From Skeletonema tropicum (lineage: Eukaryota; Bacillariophyta; Thalassiosirophyceae; Thalassiosirales; Thalassiosiraceae): 64,000 nucleotides of DNA. A program made the translations under genes and the position numbers. The stretch's first letter is position 1. Each line of letters opens with the position of its first letter. The notes beneath the pieces were generated by a model that searched no databases, was not told the origin of the DNA, and saw nothing but the letters and a program-made list of their open reading frames with translations. Positions 21,067 to 29,765 of this stretch are shown piece by piece. The DNA lies in the NCBI GenBank assembly GCA_037178625.1, contig CM074130.1, positions 2,232,001-2,296,000 on the forward strand. The letters are read 5' to 3'.

Positions 21067-21236
21067 GGTGCTGATTTACTTATGACGTTGAATGTGAATG
21101 ATTTGAGTCGCGAATTCGCGTTTTTAGCAAGCGTCCTCAATATTACCAGTGTTGTCACTCGTGACTCATCACTTAAAACCATACCCGCGCTCATGATACT
21201 CAAAAATTAAAAATTTGGTCCATTTCATGCAAGAAG

Positions 21237-22094
21237 ATGAAAGCCGTCATAATAGTAGCAGTCCTCTTGACCATCGCCGCGTCAGCCCAAAACTTTGGCG
21301 TCGATGTCAGTTTTCCTATTCACCACAACTTTATCGGCTCCGATGATCTCTCTGCGACGAAAGAAGTATTTGGAAATGATCGAGTTGAGGCGTATTCAAC
21401 ATATATTCAAGGTTGCATCAAGAGATATGGAGGGCACGAAGCTAACTCGTTGTGCGCATGGAACGATGCAGAACGTTTAAAGCTAAATCTCGATCAGCCG
21501 AAATTACAGACAAACTACACGGAGATTGGTTTCAAAAAGACAAAGCTATCCGATGAAACATGGGACATGCTCAAAACATTTTGGGCTGGTGTAAAAGCAA
21601 AGGAGTACTTCCCAGATAGCCTGTCCAGCGAGGCGTGGCCAGAGGCCAACACATATGTTAATCATTGGGAAACAGACTCCAAGATGCATCCGCTTGATTA
21701 CAATTTACGTGAAGTGTTGTGGGAAGAGATTGAACAGAAAATGCATGAATGGATTCCAGCTGCATCTTCATTCAGTAAATCTTCGTTGTATGGGGTAAGA
21801 GTGTACAGAGAGGGACATATTTTAGCTCCTCATGTTGATCGGGATCCTCTGATAAGTTCTGCCATCATCAACATAGATCAGGAGGTGACAGAGCCGTGGC
21901 CACTGGAAGTCATTGGACACGACGGCTTTGCTCATAATATAACGATCAATCCTGGGGAAGTTATTCTGTATGAGTCGCATTCAATCATTCATGGACGACC
22001 TTTTGCACTGAAAGGGAGCTACTACGCAAATGTGTTTGTGCACTTTAAACCTGAATTTTCAACCAGTGATGAAGAAGTAAGAGATGAGCTGTAG
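21237..22094 (+). CDS. Secretory 2-oxoglutarate/Fe(II) oxygenase, prolyl 4-hydroxylase-like
   Basis: A 285-residue protein with a cleavable signal peptide (MKAVIIVAVLLTIAASAQ), so it acts in the secretory pathway or is exported. The C-terminal half is a double-stranded beta-helix of the 2OG oxygenase type: VRVYREGHILAPHVDRDP gives the HxD iron ligands (about residue 198). HGRPFALKGSYYANVFVHF supplies the distal His (about 250) and a downstream Lys for 2-oxoglutarate. This arrangement is closest to P4H-alpha-like domains, though the N-terminal half (a KRYGG..LCAWND region) is not one I recognise. The substrate is unknown. It converges on CAF1 with 163 nt between. Confidence 0.72.
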   Translation: MKAVIIVAVLLTIAASAQNFGVDVSFPIHHNFIGSDDLSATKEVFGNDRVEAYSTYIQGCIKRYGGHEANSLCAWNDAERLKLNLDQPKLQTNYTEIGFKKTKLSDETWDMLKTFWAGVKAKEYFPDSLSSEAWPEANTYVNHWETDSKMHPLDYNLREVLWEEIEQKMHEWIPAASSFSKSSLYGVRVYREGHILAPHVDRDPLISSAIINIDQEVTEPWPLEVIGHDGFAHNITINPGEVILYESHSIIHGRPFALKGSYYANVFVHFKPEFSTSDEEVRDEL

Positions 22095-22257
22095 TAATAA
22101 TATCATAAAGATGATGTGCTTTCCCTCCTTTCAAAGCAGAATAAGCGAAGTACCATAACCAGACGCAGCATAAATAAGATGTAGAATTACACGCTTTTAA
22201 ACTATGAAAATGAGCACATCCGCCCAGTCCGACAAAAACATTGTCTCTCACCACCCA

Positions 22258-23562
22258 TTAGTATGAGTTGTTGCTGAGCACATTCGAAGAATCAGAACTG
22301 CGAATGCCTTTCCTTTGAACAGTATGGTTCGATCCATATCCGTAAAGCTCATTCTTGTACTTTTTGTCCACAATCTTGCCATTGGAATCCGAAAACTTGG
22401 CTTTGGCCAACGCAAAGTATGTTACCATCGTAAGGAGAGAGTCTGATCCTGCCTGATGCTCAGGCCCAATACGCGGACAAGACAAGTCATCCGCCAGCCT
22501 CTGCAACCCACCAAAGTGTCCATCCAGCAAACTAGTCATGTACTTGATATCATATATTGTGGGGAAGTATAACTTGAGCACGTCAAAGAATGATTTCTCA
22601 TCCTGGGGCAGCTCTTGTGTCGTTAACACCTTCAACAGATAGGCATAATCATATCCAGAATGGAAGGACACCCACTTTACTCGATCATCCAATACCAATC
22701 CGCTAACCATAAGTAGCTCCCCAAAATGAAGAGGGTCAATCCCCCTCGTGGCATGATCTTCGAATGATATTCCAGACGTTACCAACAAATCAATCGAGTC
22801 CTGAGCAAACATATCATCATTCAAATTGAACTTGAAATTAAATTGCCAACAGGGACACCCCTTGGCATAATTTCCATCTTCGTCTGCAAACGTCAACCCC
22901 AACTGAATAATTTTGAGAAGGTCCACATTGCACTTTAACGATTTGTAATGGAAATCGGGAGAGTATGTTTCGGACACTGGACGTGCCACAACTCCTGGAA
23001 ATTCTGTATCCATTGCCACGTAGGGATGAGTGTCAATGAGGTCACGAATAATTGCCATTTCTTCTTCTACATTTTCTTCCCATACGTTGCGAATTTCAAG
23101 TGATTCTCTGTGGTGATGATTATTTGTGTTGTGGTGTATCGTTATTATTTGTTGTTGCGAGTGATGTTAGTGTTATCGAGTAAATAGATTGCGTGTGATG
23201 CATCGGGATTGAGAAGTGAGCAACAATTGTGGCTTATGATAACACTAATAATAATTCAACATGCAAGGCGACACAATAAGTCCACAGCAACACACATACA
23301 CCTGTTGCGTATTGGCGACTCATGAATCTAAAATTTAAACGCCACTTGATTTGCAATATACGTACCCTGATGGAGTTTGAAAGGTGTAACTCCGAACCGC
23401 ATTACTATGAGCCTCTCCCCCTGATGATCCATGAGAAAGAGGCGAACTTGCCCCGGATCGAATCCGGTGGTGATGAGGGCTAGCAAAGCTAGAGGCGGCG
23501 CTACTGCCGCCGCTGCTGCGGGGCTGGAAGGGTGGGCTTTCCATGGTCAGGACGCTCGCCAT
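22258..23562 (-). CDS. CAF1: CCR4-NOT deadenylase subunit CAF1/CNOT7 (POP2), two exons
   Basis: The conserved CAF1 N-terminus (ESLEIRNVWEENVEEEMAIIRD) is in frame upstream of the first ATG of the main frame, but without its own ATG. A 5' exon solves this: 23562..23366 codes a Ser/Pro/His-rich leader (MASVLTMESPPFQ to TPSG), with donor GGTACGT, and exon two is 23107..22258 after acceptor CCACAG. Phases match (2+1). The product is 348 residues. The DEDD 3'-exonuclease residues are all visible: MDTEFPGVV, the Asp of SGYDYAYLL, and EHQAGSDSLLT. It shortens mRNA poly(A) tails. The leader is an unusual extra compared with the roughly 285-residue animal protein. Confidence 0.88.
23108..23365 (-). 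other. CAF1 intron
   Basis: 258 nt on the minus strand, donor GTACGT, acceptor ACCACAG. It is the longest intron modelled in this window and rich in short ATT/GTT repeats near its 3' end. Confidence 0.75.
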
Positions 23563-23762
23563 GGTGTTGAAAGGAGGGTTGGGAAGGGGTGGTAGAAAGG
23601 GTCAGTCGCTTTGTCTTATGGATAGGAACGTATCGTCGGCAGTATGGTGGCGGCGCAAGAGGCAAAAATCCAAAATGGGCGAGGCGGAAGACGGAAGCGT
23701 TTGGTTACAACGTAACAATTATCAGAAAAGTCCTGGGTGACGTTTAACAGGTACCTAAGTAA

Positions 23763-23806
23763 GATAACAGTAACAGTAACAGTAACAGTAACAGTAATAG
23801 TAACAG
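23763..23806 (+). repeat. Hexanucleotide microsatellite (AACAGT)n
   Basis: About seven tandem copies of AACAGT, with one interruption (AATAGT), in the spacer between CAF1 and MAD1. The rest of the 23563-23956 spacer holds nothing I can name. Confidence 0.85.
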
Positions 23807-23956
23807 ATTTTTTACAAAGAAACCATGTCAATTTTTTCTTTTCCATCACAATAAACGAACATCTCTCTCTATTATTTATGAGGCAGTACGATAGACAATC
23901 TTGGCAAACTATATCAGTGAGGAAGCAGGCGACACTACTCTAGTATAATAATCAAG

Positions 23957-25951
23957 ATGGACCGCAAGCGCCCTCGCCTCAACAATGAAGGGAGCCTATC
24001 CACAGCTGCAGTCCTTCAGACTGAAGTCAAAACCCTCCGCGCTGAGCTCGAACACTCGCAACAAATTCGATCCATTGAACGTAAAAATGCAGATAGATCG
24101 GAGCAACGTCTTCGACGTCAACTTGCCGACGCACTCGAAGAGGCGGAGGAGAATAAGGAGTTGATTGAAAGTTTGAGGGAAGAGCTTGATCGATTTAATG
24201 AACAGATGGAAGAATCGAGAGAGGAGTGGCGAGAGCGAATCCAATGGTATGAGGAGCAATGGGAGGAGCACCAGCACCAGCAGGAATTAGATGATGTCGG
24301 CTATAACGACAGTGCAGTTAGTAACAAAAAATGTATTATGCTGGAGAAACGACTAAATGCCAAGGATGATCAGATTGGAGCGTTGGAAGAGCAGCTGAAA
24401 GCAGCTCTGCAAGATGTTGCATCTGCGCGTCAAGAATTACATGAAAAATTAAGTGAGCAACAACAGGCCAACAATGGTAATGGGGGCAGTGGGGCAAGTG
24501 ATGAAAATTCATCATTCTCACGCGATCTACGCATCAAAATTGCTGAAGTAGAGCGCGACAATCGGCAACTGAAGCGTCAAAATGATGACATGAAGGAACG
24601 TCTCAAAGATATGATTCAGCATAAGGAGAGAGCGATAACATCGCAGCGACGCATCAAGCAATTGGAAAAGGATTTGCAATCAGCCACACACCTCGTTGAA
24701 GAGGGGGCAGAGACTCAACGTCGTTGGACGAAATTTAGGGATGAAATTGTGCAGGAGGGATTGATTGAAGGGTCAGCAGTCACTAAGGGTGCCGGTTCTT
24801 CTTCTCTTCCTCCCGAAATTTCGACTGTGGTGAGAAAGTTTCAAACATTGAAGCGCAAGATGATTGACATTGAGAGTGAAAATTCACGCATTAGCCAGCT
24901 TTCTGAGGCTCACTTGCGCCGTTGCAAGGTGCTCGAGGCCCAACTAAGTGAGAAGAGTCAATCTATTTTACAGCTTGAAAAAGTTATTGGGGACAGTAAG
25001 GCAAGCATTGATCAGTTAGAATTGGAGAACCGCAAAGTCCTTGCACAAGAGAAAATTTGGAGGAGAGAGGCAGCTGAGCTGCGATCGCTTTTGGATACAT
25101 ACGAGCAGCAGGAAACTTCACAATCCAAGATGCCAAATATGGCGACAGAAAACGTAGCTGGATTGCAAGTGAGCCTAAAATCGGCTCGCGATGAAATCAA
25201 ACTGCTGACGGATGCAAATAAGATGCTAGAATCAAAATTGGAAGAGATGAAATCAGAACAGAGCACTGCCAAATCAGAGCATGAGCGAGTCCTTGAAAAG
25301 TTTCAAAAGTTGCGCAGTGCACTAATGGAGGAGAGAGCCAAGGCAGAAAGCGCTGAGGCCCGTGCATGCCAAGCAGAAACATTGGCGGGGAAGGGATCAT
25401 ACAATGCAGAGACCACTCGCGTTGTACATTTAGAAACAAACCCATTGATGGAAGCAGTCAGGGAGAAGTTTCAGGCCGAAATTGACGCTTTGAAACTTCA
25501 GTTGGAAGCAGCTCAGGAAAGAAGAGCGTCAAAGTCCCCATCTGCCGGCACAACTACCCCTGCATCATCACGAGGAAGCCTGGGGTCGGCTGGTACAGAT
25601 GTGGACGTGCAAAAAATGCACACTCGGTTGAAAGAACGTTTCCGAATGCAAATTGCTCTCTTTAGAGAAGGCGTTTATCTCTTGACGGGATTCAAGATTG
25701 ACATGATTGACGCAGACAGCGACAGTCCTCAATTTAGAGTCCGCTCAGTTTATGGAGAGAGAGAAGGAGATCACTTGATGTTTAGGTGGCCAAAAAAGAA
25801 GCAGACACTGGAGATAATGGGAACAGAAATGGCACAGCTGCTAATGAGTGAGAGGAGTCCATGCTCTGTTTATATTCGCCAGTTCAACAGTTTTCCTGCT
25901 TTCTTGGCCAGTGTCACAATGCAACTTTTTGAGCAACAGACAAATATCTAG
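23957..25951 (+). CDS. MAD1: Spindle assembly checkpoint protein MAD1
   Basis: A 664-residue, almost entirely coiled-coil protein (residues about 15-540) with the MAD1 C-terminal globular domain. That domain is recognisable as TRLKERFRMQIALFREGVYL, then LTGFKIDMI, FRVRSVYGEREGDHLMFRW and a final SFPAFLASVTMQLFEQQT. The RLK tripeptide at about residue 557 is the site that binds phosphorylated Bub1 in characterised MAD1 proteins. Mad1 anchors Mad2 at unattached kinetochores. A Mad2-interaction motif was not pinned down with certainty. The N-terminus begins with a basic MDRKRPRLNN, a likely nuclear signal. Length is close to animal and plant MAD1 (about 700-730). Confidence 0.9.
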   Translation: MDRKRPRLNNEGSLSTAAVLQTEVKTLRAELEHSQQIRSIERKNADRSEQRLRRQLADALEEAEENKELIESLREELDRFNEQMEESREEWRERIQWYEEQWEEHQHQQELDDVGYNDSAVSNKKCIMLEKRLNAKDDQIGALEEQLKAALQDVASARQELHEKLSEQQQANNGNGGSGASDENSSFSRDLRIKIAEVERDNRQLKRQNDDMKERLKDMIQHKERAITSQRRIKQLEKDLQSATHLVEEGAETQRRWTKFRDEIVQEGLIEGSAVTKGAGSSSLPPEISTVVRKFQTLKRKMIDIESENSRISQLSEAHLRRCKVLEAQLSEKSQSILQLEKVIGDSKASIDQLELENRKVLAQEKIWRREAAELRSLLDTYEQQETSQSKMPNMATENVAGLQVSLKSARDEIKLLTDANKMLESKLEEMKSEQSTAKSEHERVLEKFQKLRSALMEERAKAESAEARACQAETLAGKGSYNAETTRVVHLETNPLMEAVREKFQAEIDALKLQLEAAQERRASKSPSAGTTTPASSRGSLGSAGTDVDVQKMHTRLKERFRMQIALFREGVYLLTGFKIDMIDADSDSPQFRVRSVYGEREGDHLMFRWPKKKQTLEIMGTEMAQLLMSERSPCSVYIRQFNSFPAFLASVTMQLFEQQTNI

Positions 25952-26056
25952 GTGCATATAATGATAGCATGTACATCGTATATCCTTTCTCGTTACATAT
26001 TATTAGATAATCTGAGTCCCTCTGAGCTAGAGAATCTGTTGCATGCGTTACATCGA

Positions 26057-26219
26057 GTCCACAGAAGTTGCCCGCGGGAGTGTCCGCTCGTGGGGGAGTG
26101 CAGTATCGTGGACGGGCAATTACAAAACAGACAGTGCTAGTGTCCGAGATTCTTGTGTCCGGATTTCTGGGGGCAAATATCTTGGACGGGAAAATAGTAC
26201 GGCGGGCAACTCTGTGGAC
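26057..26219. repeat. Short inverted-repeat element (MITE-like), about 163 bp
   Basis: Terminal inverted repeats GTCCACAGAAGTTGCCCGC (left, plus strand) and, at the right end, its complement with one base missing (GCGGGCAACTCTGTGGAC). The interior has GTGTCCG three times. It sits in the 450-nt spacer between MAD1 and the mutarotase gene; no other feature is seen in that spacer. No target-site duplication is obvious. Confidence 0.55.
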
Positions 26220-26404
26220 CCACTGTATTGCAAGGTGCCAGCTGCGAGGGAGACCCATTATTCGCGACTGAGTGTATCGCGGATTGCATGATTTGATTTC
26301 CTCCCAACAACGCACTTGTTAGTTGTGTAGATTCGAGCCTGTAGATTCAGCACATTCACACGAACTCACAATCACCATAAAAAGTAACACAGAACACTGA
26401 CACC

Positions 26405-27504
26405 ATGAAGCTCTCTCTTGCCCTCCTTGCATCTGCATTCGCAGCTACCAGTGCATTCAGCCCTGCCGCCACCAAGGTGTCAATCTCACGCAGTTCTACC
26501 TCTTTAGACGCCAGCAGAAACAGAGACAAAGTTGCATCTCGTTCAAAGTGGGCAGAATCACGTGGATATGGAACCGTTGCTGTAGCCGAAGCAGAATCTG
26601 CTGCGACTGGTCTTATGACTAACGACGAAGGTCTCGAATATGTCAGATTGGCTAATGAAGCTGGTGATACCTCTGATATCTACTTGTATGGAGGTGTTGT
26701 TACTTCGTACAAGGTCGGTGGACAAGAATACATTGCTGTCAGACCCGATGCCAAGATGGACGGATCCAAGCCAATTTCTGGTGGTTTGAGCCACTGCTGG
26801 CCTCAATTTGGACCCGGTGAAATCCAGCAACATGGATTTGCTAGAAATGTTAACTGGACTGTCAAGTCTATGACTGATACAACTGTCGAATTAGAAATGG
26901 CACCATCTGATTACACTAAGGAAATGTGGGACAAGGAGTTCCTCTGCACCTTCACTGTTGCTCTCGAGGATGATAAACTCAGCACCAAGATGTTCGTTGA
27001 GAATAAGGGCGAAGAATCCTTCGACTTCCAGGCTGCTCTTCACTCTTACTTCACGGTTTCTGCTCTTGACAACTTTTCCATCTCCGGATCTTTTGCTGGC
27101 AAGGAATTCTTGAACAAAATGGTTGGTGACGGAGAAATGCAAACTGAGGACAGAGAGGAAATTACAATCAGTGAGGAGTACGACCGCGTCTACATGGGAG
27201 TCAATGACCCAGTGCTCAAGGACACTGGAATTGGAAAGAGTGTAAGTGCATGTTGTCTCTTCATTTGACTCGTGAGCAATACTGTTCGTCTTTGATCTAA
27301 TACATTGTTTCTCATTATATACCAAAGTTGACTGTCATGAATACCGCTGGTTACGAGGACACCGTTCTCTGGAACCCTTACGGAAATGAGGACATGGGAT
27401 ACAACAACTTTGTCTGCGTAGAGTCGGTGAAGTTCGACCCCGTTACTTTGGAAGGTGGCAGCTCGTGGACCGGAGATATGGCCTTGAAAGCCGGAGATCT
27501 TTAA
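26405..27504 (+). CDS. Plastid-type glucose-6-phosphate 1-epimerase (D-hexose-6-phosphate mutarotase)
   Basis: Exons 26405..27241 and 27328..27504 (intron GTAAGT..AAAG, 86 nt, phase 0) give 337 residues. The N-terminus MKLSLALLASAFAATSAFSP is a signal peptide with the SAF cleavage context of diatom plastid proteins, followed by a Ser/Arg-rich transit-like region. The mature part is an aldose-1-epimerase fold: LYGGVVTSYKVGGQEYIAVR, GGLSHCWPQFGPGEIQQHGFARNV, the catalytic His in ALHSYFTVSAL, and the acidic partner in NFVCVESVKF. It interconverts alpha and beta anomers of hexose 6-phosphates, here presumably in the stroma. ATG 26405 is the start of the signal. Confidence 0.88.
27242..27327 (+). 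other. Mutarotase intron
   Basis: GTAAGT donor and CCAAAG acceptor, 86 nt, phase 0. Its removal links GIGKS to LTVMNTAGYED, restoring the C-terminal strand set of the fold. Confidence 0.82.
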
Positions 27505-27764
27505 ACTCAATGAAATCTCTAATAGGAATGCGTAATAAAATCAAACAATACTAATTAACATACTTAAAAGCTCTCAAAGTTAGCGTCGCCCATCTTATTT
27601 TAGTTATTGATAACACTGCGATCATCTTTTTATGTAATTTATCCCGGCAGCTCTTGCGACGGTCGAAAATACTTCTTCTTCATTGACAACAGTTTAATAT
27701 GAATTTGTTTTATGTGCCTTGACTGTTCCCTACCCCAAACCGAACATGGCAGTTCGCATTAACT

Positions 27765-28242
27765 TTAATCGAATATATCTGCATATTTCGGGTTCTTCAT
27801 AACGTTTGTTATCAATTTATTGTAGTTGCCAAGATCAAAATCTTCTCCCAAATCACGGCAGAGGAAAAACTGTGGTAGATTGTGTTTTCATTTGTGTATA
27901 TCCACATTTTGACATGTTACATGTACCAAGATCCGAGTTACAGAATTGTTATGAGTTGCAGGCGTCTTCAAGACCAGAAGCAAAGAAAAATGCATAACTA
28001 CTCACCTGAATCGAATTCTCTCCCATTGGCGTCCCCATGATTTCACAAATCATATTGGGAACGTATTGAAATGACCCTACCTCAATCTCCCCTACCTGCA
28101 CACGCCCACCGTCGGCAGCCTCAAGGGTTGCTGTGTTGACGCCGTCATAATCAATAACTCTTCCAACAAGACTGATAACTTGCCCAGCTTGCGGTGCTGT
28201 TTTGAGACTTGTAGAATTGAGTCTCTCGAAAGATCCGTCCAT
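27765..28242 (-). CDS. RPA3: Replication protein A 14 kDa subunit (RPA3), two exons
   Basis: Exon one, 28242..28006, codes an OB-fold (QVISLVGRVIDYDGVNTATL, then VGSFQYVPNMICEIMG) and ends in a donor GTGAGT after NSIQ. Exon two, 27869..27765, follows a CCACAG acceptor and gives FFLCRDLGEDFDLGNYNKLI and a final NPKYADIFD. The DFDLGNYNKL segment is the RPA3 C-terminal helix that joins the RPA trimer. The product is 113 residues, close to the human 121. RPA binds single-stranded DNA in replication and repair. Exon two is only 105 nt. The gene is divergent from RPF1 over 299 nt. Confidence 0.85.
27870..28005 (-). other. RPA3 intron
   Basis: 136 nt on the minus strand, donor GTGAGT, acceptor CCACAG, phase 0. 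Splicing is required to reach the conserved C-terminal helix. Confidence 0.82.
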
Positions 28243-28541
28243 TGTCAGTTAGTCTGCGGTAATAACTTCTTCCTGTCTATTGCAACAACAATGACATGGA
28301 CCGAGGAGGCGAGGGGCGAGGACGAGGACATCGATTCGAACTCGATGTTGATGCGGTGAGCGCGCCAAATATCTACCATACCGTTTTTTGCGGGAAGCTG
28401 TATTGGACCGCACTCACCATCCAATCAAAATTTTGATGCACAAAATGCCGAAGCCGGAGCAAGCTGGCCTCTGCCATTGAACAAACGCCTAGTAAGAAGC
28501 AGCAGCGAACAAACACTATACATCCAGAGGAGTGAACAATC
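28243..28541. promoter_or_regulatory. Shared spacer between RPA3 and RPF1, presumed bidirectional promoter
   Basis: A 299-nt divergent intergenic region. It holds no other frame, no TATA element stands out, and assignment as a promoter follows only from position. Confidence 0.4.
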
Positions 28542-29579
28542 ATGGGAATCACAAAGAAGAAGGGCGGACATGCAAGTCTGCAGGGCAAAAAGCCCTTAAA
28601 CACGGCCAAGGTAAAGCGCACCATCTCCAACAATCCCGGGCACATCAAAAACAAACTCAAGCGATCAGAAATATATGGTAAATATCTGCTAGAGAAGAAG
28701 GCGAGGAAGCGTCAGACGCGGATTCAACGTGAGAAGGAGGCTGAGGCACTAGGCGAGGATGCTCCGAAGAAAGCAACTCCAAGAACACTTGACAATACTC
28801 GTGAATCGGAGGTAACGACAGTACAACCAGACGATGAAGAAATACTTGCAGATGAGGCAGAAGATGAGTTTGCACCTTATTTCTCTGATGAGATCCGACC
28901 TAAGATATTGCTGACTACACGACCAATGCCATCAGGCGAGCTCTTCCATTTTATTGCTGATTTGATGAGGTTTATTCCTCAGCTCTACTACTATCCAAGA
29001 AAGACTTATTCGGTCAAGGAAATATGTCAATTTGGAGCGAATCGCAAGTTCACACATTTGATTGTACTATCAGAGAAGAGCAAAGTCTGCAATGGGATGC
29101 TGATTTCTCATATTCGTCCCTCAACTGCCGCAAATGGACTGGGTGGACCAACCGCGTTTTTCAAAGTGAGCAATGTTATCCCATCGGCAGATGTACCAAA
29201 TAATGGCTCAGCTACTAGTCATGTGCCAGAATTGAATCTGCATGGGTTTACGACCCGACTTGGTCATCGTGCTGGTAGATTCCTCGGAAGTTTGTTTCCG
29301 CATAATGCTCAATTTCAGGGACGACAGGTGGCTACTTTCCACAACCAGCGTGACTTTATCTTTGTCAGACATCATCGATATGTCTTCGAGGAAGGAAAAC
29401 AAGTGAACAAAGAAACAGGAAAGAAAAAGACAAAAGCTCGACTGCAAGAGTTGGGGCCAAGATTTACAATGAAGATGAGATGGTTGCAAGAGGGTACATT
29501 TGATACACAATTCGGAGAGTATGAGTGGATGCATAAGAGGAAGGAGATGGATACTACTCGTAGGAAGTTTCACTTATAG
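28542..29579 (+). CDS. RPF1: Ribosome production factor 1 (RPF1), Brix domain
   Basis: A 345-residue nucleolar protein for 60S ribosomal subunit assembly. The N-terminal 90 residues are basic, and PRTLDNTRE is the RPF1 signature before the Brix domain. The Brix domain (about 125-310) starts at PKILLTTRPMPSGE and includes THLIVLSEKSKVCNGMLISH, GGPTAFFKVSNV, GHRAGRFLGSLFPHN and QVATFHNQRDFIFVRHHRY. A basic sigma70-like C-terminal part ends with RWLQEGTFDTQFGEYEW. The ATG follows an AT-rich leader and no upstream in-frame ATG is near. Confidence 0.92.
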   Translation: MGITKKKGGHASLQGKKPLNTAKVKRTISNNPGHIKNKLKRSEIYGKYLLEKKARKRQTRIQREKEAEALGEDAPKKATPRTLDNTRESEVTTVQPDDEEILADEAEDEFAPYFSDEIRPKILLTTRPMPSGELFHFIADLMRFIPQLYYYPRKTYSVKEICQFGANRKFTHLIVLSEKSKVCNGMLISHIRPSTAANGLGGPTAFFKVSNVIPSADVPNNGSATSHVPELNLHGFTTRLGHRAGRFLGSLFPHNAQFQGRQVATFHNQRDFIFVRHHRYVFEEGKQVNKETGKKKTKARLQELGPRFTMKMRWLQEGTFDTQFGEYEWMHKRKEMDTTRRKFHL

Positions 29580-29765
29580 ACCAACAAAACTTTCAAAATT
29601 GCAATAATTACTACTTAGTATGGTAAAGGATAGAGATTTGGTTTGTCTCTTTGATTCCAAGCTAAAAAAATACCCCATGCAACACAAAATGCTAATGAGA
29701 CGCAGATGAAATGAAAAATTCAGTGTGGGCAGGCAAGAAGGACCTCATCATACAAAATCGTGACC

